DNA from: Mesodorylaimus sp. YZB2_4
Taxonomy: Eukaryota; Nematoda; Enoplea; Dorylaimida; Dorylaimidae
Length of the DNA stretch: 64,000 nucleotides
Reading direction: 5' to 3'
Assembly (NCBI GenBank): GCA_030248295.1
Contig: JASANH010001222.1
Coordinates: forward strand, 62,001 to 126,000
Shown here one piece after another: positions 16,171-28,596 of the stretch. The notes under the pieces are model-generated. The model saw only the letters and a program-made list of their open reading frames with translations, was not told where the DNA came from and did no database searches. The number at the start of each line of letters is the position of its first letter. Positions within the stretch are counted from its first letter, which is position 1. Both the position numbers and the translations under genes were made by a program.

Positions 16171-17304
16171 ATGCCAAAGAAGGCGATTAAAACTTCAAAT
16201 TCTGTCGCAGTGAATGGCGGCCCTTCGACGAAAAAAAAGGCACGACTTGATGTCACCGAAGTTTACGGGAATTCGAGTGACGAAGACGAGCCTGCAGATG
16301 CCCATAAAATTCCTTCAATCGAGGACCCCGCAGCTTTCAACGATCGTTTGTTTCGCGAAATGGAATCTGTGTCGGATAACTTGGGCAAATACAAGCATTT
16401 CGATTTCGATCGGGTCAATATCAGTGGGCATTCCAGCGAGGACTTACGGGCGCATTACGATCGTCTTCGCACCTCGGCCTTCAAAAATGTTCGTAAATTG
16501 GCCATGAAAAAAGAAATTAATTTTGTTCGGGAATACGGTCGATCACCGAAGAGTAAAGGTCCTAAACGACCCCGAACGGCGTATATCCGCTTTTTCGAAG
16601 AAACCACGCAGAAACTTCGAAGCCGAAACCCGGAATTGATGAAAGACTTGAAAACGATTGTGCGAACGGTGGCGGAAAAGTGGAGAAATATGAGTCCAGA
16701 AAAACGACGCCCGTATCAAGATGCCTACGAGAAGGAGCGAGTGCTATTTTATAAAGATAATCCAGGATTGAAAAAAACGAAGGCCAAGTCTACAAATAAT
16801 AAATCAACGAAATCGTCGCCCCGTTCAAAACGAGTACCACCTCCGAAATCGGCCTTCGACTTATTCTCCGAAGCTAAAAGTAAAGAATACGCCGAAAAAT
16901 ACGAGTTAAAAGGGATCGAATTGCAACAAAAATTGGTTTCGAAATTTCAAAAATTATCAGAAAAGAAACGGCTTAAATGGGAAACTAAAGCTCGAGAAGC
17001 CATGGACGAATATCTCAGTCTATTAGCCGGATCTCAATCGACGACGACTGCACCGCCCGCAGTCGATATCGATAACGACCCGATATCAGATGAACACGAA
17101 GATCCCATCTTGGCTCAATCTACCTTCGACAAAAAAGACAAGAAAACTGACCGACGCAAACGAAAGAAATCGACGGCCACGGATAACGAGTTCAATTATT
17201 TGGATGCGATCGGCCAAGGCGAACCACCTCAATCGTCCACAAAGGCTGCCTCCGCAAAGAAGACACCGAAAGCGACGCCCAGCACCAACGCCTGGCTCGA
17301 TTGA
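16171..17304 (+). CDS. HMG-box protein, UBF/UBTF-like
   Basis: A single exon of 377 aa encodes a probable nuclear DNA-binding and DNA-bending protein. Residues 50-125 (including FREMESVSDNLGKYKHFDFD) resemble the region before box 1 in upstream binding factor. HMG box 1 spans about 130-197 (GPKRPRTAYIRFFEETTQK, then VAEKWRNMSPEKRRPY). A second, more divergent box spans about 222-285 (PPPKSAFDLFSEAKSKEYAEK). The tail is Lys-rich with acidic patches. UBF normally has up to six boxes and an acidic C-terminus, so this is a short form or another two-box HMG protein; a mitochondrial TFAM role is less likely given the basic and acidic linkers. The ATG follows AATTTAGGAAA, which resembles a splice acceptor. 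Confidence 0.8.
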   Translation: MPKKAIKTSNSVAVNGGPSTKKKARLDVTEVYGNSSDEDEPADAHKIPSIEDPAAFNDRLFREMESVSDNLGKYKHFDFDRVNISGHSSEDLRAHYDRLRTSAFKNVRKLAMKKEINFVREYGRSPKSKGPKRPRTAYIRFFEETTQKLRSRNPELMKDLKTIVRTVAEKWRNMSPEKRRPYQDAYEKERVLFYKDNPGLKKTKAKSTNNKSTKSSPRSKRVPPPKSAFDLFSEAKSKEYAEKYELKGIELQQKLVSKFQKLSEKKRLKWETKAREAMDEYLSLLAGSQSTTTAPPAVDIDNDPISDEHEDPILAQSTFDKKDKKTDRRKRKKSTATDNEFNYLDAIGQGEPPQSSTKAASAKKTPKATPSTNAWLD

Positions 17305-17638
17305 TGCATCGTACGTATTCGAATTCGATTCAGGTACTCGTTCGATTGTATTGTGCCCCTCTGTAACTCGTTTTCACGTTGATTTGGCCTTCGTACAGTA
17401 TAATCTTAGCAATTACAGAGACCAGCCTGTCATAGATTATATTCCTTATGGAGTACATGTAACATTGCCAAACACGCCTAGCTTTACCCGATAACACCTA
17501 TTTCGCCACATCAAACACTTATCCTCGTCGGCAATTCAGTGGAAACCAGCTTAGAAAAACAAATCTTCCAGTATCCATACTAAATCGCAATTCAAACTTT
17601 GCTGAAAAGCCAACCCCTAATCTGATATAAGTTCAAGC

Positions 17639-17644
17639 AATAAA
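17639..17644 (+). promoter_or_regulatory. Polyadenylation signal AATAAA of the HMG-box gene
   Basis: AATAAA lies 335 bp after the stop and 11 bp before the stop codon of the convergent EDC4 gene. The two 3' ends probably abut or overlap. Confidence 0.45.
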
Positions 17645-17654
17645 AATGGATAAT

Positions 17655-20600
17655 CTATGCGGATTTCAAAGACGTCAGAAGCATTAGCACACTCTTTCCA
17701 CGACGTGAGTGGGTGGGATTAGTTTGCACGAATGCCTGCACCTTGTCATAAACTTGACGGACCGTGTTCATCGCCACCTCGGTCAACATTTTCGTGTCGA
17801 TTGATGGTATGGCCTCCTGCATGTAACTGAAACAAAGATTACATAAGGAAACTGTTTTGGGCCCTACTAGCCATAGGTAAGAGGGGTCTAACTGCAAGTT
17901 CTGTTCTAAAGCGGGACCAACACGCCCCATAAATCATCGACTGGGGCTGGATTTCCTGACAAATCGTCAGTTTAACCGGATAATCTGAAAAATTCTGGAT
18001 AATCAGCGATATCCGACAAATGCGGATAGTTCGGGATATCCAGTCGCACATGGCTGCAGTTTACAGGAAAACGTAACAGGTTGATCAGGTTCGCAATATT
18101 TGAAGAAAAGACAAGGTTTTGTATATCCATCAGCAGTCAACTAGTTAGTGTTGCTCACTGAAAACTCCAGTCCTTCCTTCCTATTTATCGTTAGGACCTC
18201 CTTTCCAAATGTGAAAAACAACAAGCGAGAAGATCTGCTTTGCCAACACATGGTTCATGCAAGGAGCGAAAGATCAGATCCCTGATTTCCTAGGTTTACA
18301 AGACCAAACTCGATGATTTTCACATTGTCCCAGAACTACTAAACCGATTTCAGCTGATTTGCAGCATGCTCAATGGATACACGGAAAAGAACGGGTGATT
18401 CGCAATTTTCAGCCGCTGAATGCAGTCTCGGTTGTTTTCCCTCATTTGGCTCAGAAATTCACATTTCCCAGCTACTTTTAGGATTCCGACTTCTCCAGGT
18501 TTCCCAGCCCTGTATGAATCCTGCAACACTCGTCCAAAGCCACTGGCATCCAAGTACGATTCCCCCGACACCCGCTTGACTTATGGCCTCGACCCAATGC
18601 ACGAACTTACTTTAATTTCAATTCCGTATTATTAGCCAAATCAGCCGCCAACTGTTGCAACAAGGACAAAATGATCGGCGCTTGCAACGGGCACGGGGTA
18701 GCCGAGAACAAGGCGACTGGACTGACACGTTGACAGATATAATTGACCAAGCTCGTATCCCTCGCCTGCAGTGCCTGAAACTAGCCGCTCTTGGGTCCTC
18801 GTGCCCTCCACACACCCACAACGCCCATACCTTTTGGAAAGCAGAACTGTACTGCCCAGCACTCAGGTGCGTCGTGATCTCGTTCATAATCTGCGTCCGA
18901 TCCGTTTGAGCGGCGAACGGGACTGGAGTCGATGCTTGTGAACGCAATGCTTTCATAACCGTGTCATTCAAGGCTTGTTGTCCTTCAGCCACCGCTTTTG
19001 CCACCTCTTCCTTCACCACATTACGAACGTTGGCGTACAAGGTCTCTTGAAGACGTTGACTCAAAATCTCGAAATGCTTCTCAATATTGGTTTGCATAAC
19101 CAGCAGCTGACGCTCCGACGTCACCTTCAACTGATCGGCGAATGCCAACAATTGACTCGACAAGCTCTTCTTCCATTCCTCCGTATTGTTCTGGACTACA
19201 GCCGACTGACGCTGCAATTGTTCCAGATCTATAAGGACCAAAATGAGAGCCTCCTGTTACCCACGATAGCACTACGATTTCATCCCCCCCAGGTCTGGTC
19301 ACCCTTTTTAGTTCTATGATCAGAAATTTTAGCTTGAACCAAAGAGATCAATTCTTGTTGACCTCTAATGAGAGCAATCCAGGGATTTTTTCCACAAACC
19401 CGACAAGCCTACTCCTTACATTCTTTCGTGCCACGTTGGAAAGCGTCATTCATTTGAGTAAACAATCCTCTCGCCGTACTATCGAACGACGGGGCGATGT
19501 ACTGTTGAAACGATTCTCGATACGCGGCTTTGGCTTCTGCCGTTGCCACGCTAGCCGCAACTTGTCCAGCCGTTTGTCCGATCGCATCAACGATCTGCTT
19601 CGATTTCAACATTTTCCCAATATTCTCACGCACAACCATATCCGTCGCCGTCAATTTCTGCGCCACATCGCCTTGAATGCTTTCTTTTAACGATTTAAAG
19701 ACTTCAGTCGAGCCTGCAAAGTAATAATTCTTATTCCCTTAAAAAAATCCCCACAAAGCCTGACTTACAAGCTGCCACAGAATTGCGAATTTCCATTCTC
19801 GCTGTCGAGTCCAAAACAGTCTGCACACTCTCTTCCACAATTCGCGCTAGCGACTGGCGGAACTGATCCGGCTTTAACGATTCTAATTGCTGCTGGATAC
19901 TTTGGATATGTGTCGATTCTGAAAACGAAACCAATCATGCAAATTATCGATCAACTAAGCTGATCTCACCGACCATGGTAATCACGATCTTGCACCAAAT
20001 GCAAGACTGCATCCCGGGTCGATTGCTGCGACGCCACCAAATGTTTCAAATGTTGCAGCTGTTCATCTTGGCGAGCGATACTCGACACAGCCACCGCTAA
20101 TTCGCCGCGAGTAACAGCCAGTTCTCCCGTGAGCTAAAAATCCCAGACCCGTTATCAATCCACGAGCCGGAGCACGAAAAGCCGACAGAACCTCACCGTG
20201 GTCAATGCAGTGGTGAGAGCGCTCAAGTCGGTCGTCACCGCCATGGTGGTCGTCGGCTGCAATAGAGCACTCGATTGATCCCAACTGGAAACGGTCACAA
20301 CTGCGGGTGTTGTCAGAGATAAAAGTGTTTGGGGTATTGGACTGACAGGACGCTCTTCGTCTTCCTCAGCATTGTTCGCGCCCATCAGACAAGACGTGTC
20401 CTCGTCGCCCGAAGTGTTACCCGCCAATGGATGAGCAAGGATCTTGCTAACCTGAATTGTTGCTCAGTTTCACTGTAATTGATCGCAGGCAACCTCAAAC
20501 GGCCTACCTCTTGGCTACTGGGGCTGGCACTGATCCGATTTTCCACTTCCAATTCACGAGTAGGGGTCCTCTCGTTTGGTGATCCGGAATGAACCGGAGT

Positions 20601-23315
20601 ACTCCTGCAAAACATCCTTCGTGGAACAAGTTTAAATCATAAAAGAATGACTCACCCTCGTCGGCCCATGTTGAATCTCCCGAAATCAGTACCAGCGGTT
20701 TTCGCAACATCCGAAGCGGACGGTGCCGAGCGCAGCATTTCCACACTCAAATCGGACAGTTCATCTCGGATGGCTGAAATTACGAAACAATTGTCAAACC
20801 AAATTCTTTGCTGTGTCTAAAACTGGAACTCTCTTCATAAGAACCAGTCCGTCAAAGTCCTGAGAAGTCCCATACTATCCTGGTCTTCAAATCCATACCT
20901 TCAAGTTTGCACGTCGAGACGGTACTCAGCACAGAATCATCGTTAGCATCTTCTCGTTGGGGAGGTACGAAGCGAATATCCAATTCCAATAACGACCTAA
21001 AACAAAAATAATCAAATAATCACATTCTCCTCTCGACGACTAAACTCTTACTTAGTATTGACAGCATAGAGAAAAGCTTGTACTCCGACAGTATTGGAAT
21101 ACTCAGTGTCTCCACCGTCGTCTGAAACGAACAACCAAGTTCGCGATTACAAACACATCTGCACCAGTCCCAGTGGCCATTAGCCTGGATCCCTATCCCA
21201 GTCTTAATTTACCTTCGGACGCAGCACCAGGTGACGCCGGCCGGAAACGTTTCGGACCAGCATTAACGACGGCCAAACTTAAAGCTGGATGTAGCAGAGG
21301 AAATTCAGTGAACGAAGTGAATCGAACTCGTCCGTCGGATGCAACGATTTCGATTATATACAAGGACTAAAAACGAGAAATCCGCAGATTAGAGGAAGCC
21401 ATAAAAACATGAAATTGCGTACTTTGCGTTCAATATCGGTCAAGAAAATGTACGATGAAGTCAAATCAGCTGTCAATGTCAGTGCCATGTGTTCCGACTG
21501 CGCTTCAGGTGGGTTAATACTAAAACAAGATAGCTGTCAAGCCGACTGCAAAACAACCAGACACAATAACATACCGAATGGCAGCCAGACATTCCCAATT
21601 TTCGCAACTCCATAGCTTTAACTCCCGATTTCCCTCGCACGTAGTCAACAAGTATTTCCATAATGTATCCCTGAATAAAATATATTTATATTTAAAAAAT
21701 GCGTACATCACAGTCCACTTACTCCGACTGCGCTTCCGCCATGAAATTGTCCAAGAACACAATCGAAGTTACGGGTCGTCCTTTATGCGGTTTCCAGGTT
21801 TGAGCGTGATTTATATCACCACTTCCGTCCAAAATGTAAAATTTGACTTCACCGTTGTGCGAAGATAAGGCCAAGGCCGTGGCATCGGGAGAAATGGCCA
21901 CCGCGCTGACATTCTGAAGTAGGAAACACGTAAGAATACAATTCCAAATGATGTAGACTTATTTACTTACACCGTCGATTTCCAACCACGATATAGTGGA
22001 TTCGATTCCGCGAAAAGTCGTGTCTTCTCCGTAATCTTTTAAGGTCTTCTCGACATTCAAGACTTCTACTTTTGAATCATGGAAAACGGCCAACAGACGA
22101 GCTTGATCGTAGCTGGCACCACTGCCAGGTTGGTGCTCCTCAGTTACACTCTCGTCAGCCGTATTCGCATTGTCGGGCACAAAAGGGCACCAGGCTAAGC
22201 GATGCGGGGATTGCCTTGGAGCCACACTAGTCGATCTCTCGATACGCAAATATTTCTTCCTGAATTTTAGCATATGAAATACACTGAGTCACAGAAGTGA
22301 CAAATCGGCTTACACAGCGATTTCATTGGCTGAGTCGCCGTCCTCGATATTGTACACAACCACGTTCCCTCCCTCGTCAGTTATGGCCAACAACAATGGC
22401 CATGACGCGAATGACCAAGCCAAATCGACAACTTGTCCGACAAAATTTTTTATCAGAGCTCGCGCCTTATTTTCCCTGTTGATAACTCGGACGCAGCAGT
22501 TGAGTCGGTCTTAAAGATGGATAAATTACGAAAAACCGCTCAGGTAACAATGGGACCAAGAGCTAAGCAAAAAAGTTCCAAGCAACAAATAAAGCACCTA
22601 CTGTGTAAAATGTAGGCCACGTATGTGCCATCTTTATGAACTGCTACCAAACGTCCATCGTATACTTTTGTTTCCCAACGATAATCAATAATGGTACGGC
22701 TGCGTACCTAGAACAAATCAGCATGAGTTTCCGGAGAAAAACCTGAGCTTACTGAAAACCTTGCTGTGCTAATAGCTCTAACTTCTTATTAATGTCACGG
22801 CTGTAATAAAACTCAACTAGGTCTCAAGTCTATCACACCAGCAGGTGTATTACACAGACCTAGTCAGACTTCAAACGAGATACAGTACACATACTGTAGA
22901 CCCCTAAACTGGAGAAAAACAAGGCCTGCCAAAAACTGCCTCGACGTAGGCATAGGAAATACAGAGCACAGTTGAAACTTGCAAAAACCAAAAATGGCCT
23001 TGAAAAAACACCGTTACCAGGGGGGACTCACGTGCAAGCTTCGCTTGGGTCTCCAGGAACAGGGTCATACCTCAGAAACCGTGGTGACCATGGGCTAATT
23101 CAGGAATACCCACACGAGCCTACCTTACAACTGTCCCGGGTCCTTTCGTAAATGCGGCACGTGTGAACTTGCACGTCCGAACCGCTGATAGGATATGATT
23201 CGCCATCAGGATTTGGTTTTAGATAACTAAAACAAAAAGCGTCGAATCGTAAGTTCCGCTTTTAAGCTCTAAAAGTCACCGTTACTTACATTTCTTGGTG
23301 GACACTGTCCTCCAT
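17655..23315 (-). CDS. edc-4: Enhancer of mRNA-decapping protein 4 (EDC4/Ge-1)
   Basis: This is a scaffold of P-bodies that links DCP1 and DCP2 and promotes mRNA decapping. Twenty exons read on the minus strand from the ATG at 23315-23313 and join in frame to 1077 aa. The N-terminal half is the WD40-like region: DYRWETKVYDGRLVAV, CCVRVINRENKARALIKNF, VVDLAWSFASWPLLLA, AISPDATALALSSHNGEV and HAQTWKPHKGRPVTSIVFL match the family. The middle is Ser/Thr/Pro-rich. The C-terminal third is helical (for example VVRENIGKMLKSKQIVDAI) and ends in the conserved Ge-1 domain (AGQYSSAFQKALQARDTSLVNY, ending TSLKSA), which mediates oligomerisation and P-body targeting. Most introns are 45-110 bp; the last (17827-18610) is 784 bp. 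The donor after 19974 (GTCGGT) is weaker than its neighbours but is the one that keeps the frame. Confidence 0.93.
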
Positions 23316-25550
23316 GTCGCTGGTTGGCGTTTAGATAAATGAGAACCGTATTGCAAATTTTGGTTCAAAACTTTTTGGATAACTGAAAAGTTTAAAAAGC
23401 CACTCGCCTCGGAAAATAATAAGTCACAAGAACGCACAAAAACACAACAAACGCGCAAAAATTTTGGCAAAGAATCTTTTGCGACTCCGATTTCCGACGT
23501 CATTCGCTTGCGCTCATACTGCGCAATATTATTTTTGTTATAAGTAAACAACACATCGTGAGCGGGAACTTCAAATGTAAGATTGGCACAACGCTCACAC
23601 GCTACATCTTATTACGCTATCCGTCTCCTCGCCCACCTCCTTCAACACCTCGCCCAAAGCGACGAACTTCTTCTCGACTTGCACATTCGTCGATCCCATT
23701 TAGTCATCCCAGGCGAACCAAATTTAAACCTCTGCCGAGTCGCTTATGACTTATGCTACCCATGTCTGAACGGTTTGTGCTGCTTTAACCTCACCGCACA
23801 CCACGGGCACTCACCCGCGTGTTCTTTTCTCTGCAGTAGACTGGTTCTCTCAAAGGAGTTGTCTTCTTGGCCTTTAGTTTGCTTGACTATCGGCGCTGCC
23901 CCTTGCAGTGTCCCCAGAGACGGACACTTGCTATCGACTCGTTTCTTTGTGACCACGGGGTGGGTGCTAAGGCTCCCCCGCCAAGTGGGGAGCATGGCTT
24001 AGTTGCAACGCCCCTTGCGCCCGCCCTATTCACTGTGGTCACTGACAAGTGCCTCCCAGCGTACATCGCCGAACCCTCCACTGTGAACGTCCGTGGTCGC
24101 ATGCTGGCCATGTGCCAGGTGACCATGACTAGTGGCATCGTCGTGGCAGCAGACACAGCCACTCTGATCGTGACCCAAAGACATCAATCTACAACAAGAT
24201 GAAGACTAATGTCGGTGTGTGCGGATTGCCAGCCCTGATTCAACCCATCCTATTTCCCTTCATGCCCGAAAGTCCTCGTTGCCAACGTACCTGCGAGATG
24301 AGTCAAGATTAACGGAAGGGATGAGCTGGCCCCACGACACACCCAACATCAGTTGAATGGAGGCGAGTGTGGAAAGTGAAGAACAGTCGAGAAGGAAGGC
24401 CGGAAGGCCACTGGTATGCCGTGGTCTTTTGACCGGTATATGGGGCGCATAGTCTAACCCAGCAACCTGCACTCCTGGCCACTTCAAACAACCAACTAGT
24501 GTTCGACCGGGGCCCCGACCGCGATCCCGATAAAAATAGGGGCTGGTATTCATCCTTGAAAACTTTCTCGCCTTCGACAGTCGAAAAGACCCACTAAACA
24601 TAGTGTCAACATTTTGCGCGATGTTTTGAGATGGTTACTAATCAAAAATAATGCGCTGTCTGCGAGGTGTTGTGACGAGGCATTGTGCAATGCGCGCATA
24701 CTGGCCAGGGGGATCAGGTCAGTACTGGAAGTTGGGGCTAGCTTGCTACCTGTCTACGATGCTGAACTTTTCTCTGAATAGAAAAATTTCCGAAATGTCG
24801 TCCTATGTTGACAAAGTTGACGAGAAATTTTCAGTGAAAAATTTATAATAAAAACCTTGATGTGATTGATATTCTAAGGCGCAAGATGAGATCGACATGC
24901 AATAGCTTCGCCAGGCTCCTCGCTGAGATTGTTCTTATCTCTGCAAATGCGCAATAGATTTACGGCATATGTGAAGGAACATAAAAATGAAATGAGCATA
25001 TGAGCAGACTTTGACACTTTTTCTCATCCCCGTCCCCGACCCTGAACGAGGAAAGACTTACGATTAGTTCTAAGTTCTTAGTTCTTACTTTACTGCAATC
25101 CCCCAAGCAGCCAAAGCGCACTGACGGGGCAGACATGACATACAGCAAAAAAAAGAAACAGATGTCACACAGAAAAAGACTTCAAACGAATATTCGTCAT
25201 AAAAACACGCAATATCTTCTGGCAAGGCGATATCTTCTGGCAAGTCATTCCATAAAATCTTTGCAGAATGTTCAAAAGACTGTCCGTAAGAGACCGTTCG
25301 AGATTTCGGTAACACCAAATGATGACTTGCAGTATTTCTTTGACTAAAACGCTGACCAGGAATCAATTTGCGAATAAAATTTGAATTGTTGTAGTCGTGA
25401 AATCCATGGTAGAACTTATGAAATTGAAGTAACTTCAGATATTTACGGCGGTCGGAAAGCGACGGCCACCCACATTTTTCATGGTAACAACTAACTCCGA
25501 CTAACTAGCCAACTAAGACTAACTCCGCCCCCGAAAAAATCACCCCTGGG

Positions 25551-26690
25551 CCTGGTTTCTCGAAAGCACTTATCTTTAAGTCGGGATTAATTTTTGGCTG
25601 ATCTGATCCGACATTAAGATTGCGACTCGTTTCTCAAAAGGACTTAAAATTAAGGTTGACTATTAAATTGAGTAGATAAGGCCCGAAAAATAAGGTGCCT
25701 CCGGAGGTACCTTATTATCGGGCCAATGATAAGCCCTAATTATCGGGCTCTGTCACACTTTTTGAGTGATCAGGTGCAAAGCAACTTTGATTCTTTTGGC
25801 GGTCACGCGCATGAAGGAGCACCCTGGTCGCACCGTCATGCCTGTGGCATTTGTCGTTGACGACCTTTTTTTGCTGTCTCCGAGGTGAGGAGGCTGCATG
25901 ACTTTGTTTCTTATCTTTTAATCTGATCAAGCCTCAATGGTTTTACAGTTCAGTAGCATGCAGGGCTTTGCTGGTGCTATTGAAGGCCGTCTGGCACCGA
26001 ACCCAGCATTCAGCAGCGCGTAAAGTTGCAAAGTGAGCGTGTTTTTTGAAGATGATGAAATCAGGGACAATGAGGACAGTCGGACTGTGGTTAATCACCA
26101 AATCAGAGGGCACCGCTGGGAAGTGGCTCGTGGCGGTACGCGCATCAAGCGGGGTCTCTTGGTTAAGCCACGCCATCTGATTATTGTTCTCCGCGGTTTG
26201 GAAAGCAGAGTCGTGAGTGTACATTTGCCGTCAAGCTATCTAGAAGCTTACAAAGGCAAGTGGATGAATGGGGGGGGGGGAGTACTTGAATACGCTAGCC
26301 TCGTTTGCCTTGACCCCATGAGAGACCATAGATAGCTAAAAAATGTGCAAAAGTAGCTTGAGTAGCTTATCGTTCGTTCGGCATATTTTTTACGCAAGCA
26401 CTGTGCGGAAAAGAATGATGGAGAATCGTAACGGTAATGGTGATCGTAATTTAATTGCAATATTGCAATTGAATGCCGACGTGATTAAGTGCACACTCAT
26501 GCGATCGAATAAATTTAAGTATGCACAAAATCATAAACTGGAAAAATCGATTCTCAGATACTTTGCACACAGAAAAACATCAATCAGTTACGAATTTCGA
26601 TCAGCGTTAAGTTAAGTTGAGTTTAATGTGGAACTTATGCCGTTAATGCCGCATTCGATAATGCCAGAATTAGGCCTTTCGAGAAACAGA
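25551..26690. mobile_element. Candidate non-autonomous element with TTTCTCGAAAG inverted ends
   Basis: The left end carries TGGTTTCTCGAAAGCACTTA and the right end GGCCTTTCGAGAAACAGACC, which are inverted relative to one another. A related direct copy (CGTTTCTCAAAAGGACTTA) lies about 80 bp inside the left end. The interior includes the palindrome at 25680-25724. I could not recognise a transposase, and the limits are approximate. Confidence 0.35.
25680..25724. repeat. 45-bp palindrome
   Basis: GGCCCGAAAAATAAGGT pairs with its near complement ACCTTATTATCGGGCC around the centre GCCTCCGGAGGT, allowing one or two mismatches. It could form a cruciform or an RNA hairpin. It sits inside the candidate element with TTTCTCGAAAG ends. 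Confidence 0.75.
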
Positions 26691-27131
26691 CCTTAACTTA
26701 CTCTATTGGACCACTTATCTAATGTTTAATCTGACGATGTACTTTGCGTCATGCTACTTCTGGCAGCCTCAATTTCGGCTAATGAAATAATGCTACTGTG
26801 CTGTCTTTCAGATATTCAAAAAATGGTAAATTCCCTGAAGCATTCAGAAATGAAGTGTGCACCAAATCGATCGGAGAGAGCCAGATTTGCAATTGTGCAA
26901 CCCTAATCATCGTCAGATTTAGCTGCCACCATTTCGAAAATAGCACGATCGACAACCAAAGCAAGCGTTTCAACAATTTTGAAGAAAAGTTCCGCCGTCC
27001 ACCCCATGTCGGACACCCGCTTCACACTGCCACTTTACATAGATACATCCGCAGTGACTCACAGCATTCGCCTTGTCGGCAGTCGCGGTGATCAGTCGGG
27101 CTGCGCACTTTTCGTTGCTCCGTGATCAGCC

Positions 27132-28596
27132 ATGCCTGATAAATGGTCAAAGGAGGATTTGGAGCTATTGAAGAAATTGTTCCCTCCGACTCATCAACGA
27201 TTTCAGATCACCCGAGGCTCGGCGGACGAAATCGTCTGCGTGTTCGTGGACCCGACTGGTCGCAAAATACCCATCACGGGGACACTTGCTGTAAGAGTGA
27301 TCTTTCGGGACGGGCCCGTTCTAGGTATGACTTGTTTGCAGTCGCCCTCCTTGTCGGCCGTGTGGTTCACCGACGTCGAGGAGGAGCGCATCGCCGACAT
27401 CCTGTCCGGACTGGGGGAGACGAGTGGCGGGATGGGAGTGGTAAGTCCAGCACCCGCCTCAGTGGGAGCATGAGTAACTCGTTTTCAGCTGTTGGTACAA
27501 GTTCGAAAGTTGATCGCCAATCTGTGCTCGGCATTCAAGATGACGCCGCCCACTGAACTGTCGCAGCTGATCACGATTACGCAGACCGAAAGCGCTGGCA
27601 CCGATGGCGTCTTCGGCCCCGTTGAGAGCGCAACTGACGAAAGGTCGGTGGTCTGCTTCGGAGTTGTCACTCGACGACCCTCACGCCTTTTACAGCATTC
27701 CGAGCCCGGCATCGGACTCGTCGACGGAAACGGAGAAGCTGATTCGCAAAGCTTCGATCACGCTGATGAAGGAGCACATGAGCGGGTCATCGAGCGGCAA
27801 TCCGACGGCCAACAAGCGTCTGATGCGCGACTTCAAGGAGGTCAGATCGTCCGAGGCGTGCAAGAGGGGTCAGCCTGTTCCCGCCAGGGCCTACCTCTGT
27901 CTAACTGGGCTCTATTCCAGGAGACTTCTCGGTTGAGCTCGTCAATGATAGCATTCGAGAATGGTGCGTCAAGATTAGAAAGTAAGACGATGCCGAGAAC
28001 GGGTTTAAGTCTCTCGCCATGCTGTCATCTCTCTTGAGGGTGGACGACGACAGTCAACTGGCGAAGGACTTGATAGCTCTGAAAGAAAAGCACGGTCGAG
28101 ACTACATCGAGTTGTACATGCGGTTCAAGCCCAGCTACCCCTTCGAATTCCCCATCGTCGGTATCGTGACTCCGCGAATTACGGACGGGCACGTATTCGG
28201 CGAAGGTGCCATCTGCATGGAACTGCTGACGCCGGAAGTAAGCTGTCAGCCCCTGCAACTTCCAAACTCTGACTGGGCCTGTGTTCAGGGGTGGCGCAGT
28301 ACGTACACGGCCGAAAAGGTGATCTTGCAGGTGGTCAGCGCGTTGTGCGAAGGCAAGGCCCGAATCAGGTTCAACTCGCTGGTAAGAGGTGTGTCAGACT
28401 GTCACTCGACATGACCGTGTGTCCACTGTAGACCATGGTTCCGCACTTGCGGGATAATCTGGAACAGTCGTACGCTCGGCTGGCGGCTCATCACAAGCAG
28501 CACGGTATGTGTGGTCTGAGCTGGCATCTCCCTGGGCCTACGGGCCTACGGTTTCTAGTTACAGGTTGGTTCACGCCACCGAAAAACAAAGGTTAG
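27132..28596 (+). CDS. Ubiquitin-conjugating enzyme E2 Q (UBE2Q)-like
   Basis: This is a ubiquitin carrier enzyme that accepts ubiquitin on a cysteine from E1. Eight exons join to 364 aa: 27132-27440, 27489-27643, 27696-27868, 27921-27981, 28039-28237, 28289-28381, 28432-28504 and 28565-28596. The N-terminal RWD-like part (KKLFPPTHQRFQITRGSADE, AVWFTDVEEERI) and the linker start KRLMRDFKEV match UBE2Q. The UBC fold follows: DFSVELVNDSIREWCVKIRK, then the active-site strand GEGAICMELLTPEGW with the catalytic Cys, then VILQVVSALCEGKARIRF. As usual for UBE2Q there is no HPN triad. It ends GWFTPPKNKG, as in the human protein. The acceptor at 28038 (CTTGAG) is weak but keeps phase and family sequence. 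Bases 27291-27341 look like an in-frame 51-bp intron but are read here as coding. Confidence 0.92.

Larger units (their letters stand above)
23316..27131. other. Intergenic region, no gene recognised
   Basis: Short ORFs on both strands show no family resemblance. The region holds a near-perfect 45-bp palindrome at 25680-25724. A candidate element between about 25551 and 26690 has ends carrying GGTTTCTCGAAAG and CTTTCGAGAAAC in inverted orientation. A 10-base G run lies at about 26270. Confidence 0.55.

Noticed and set aside
23867-24202. Plus-strand ORFs around 24 kb
   Set aside because: Overlapping ORFs in several frames on both strands, none with family features; typical of GC-richer intergenic DNA.
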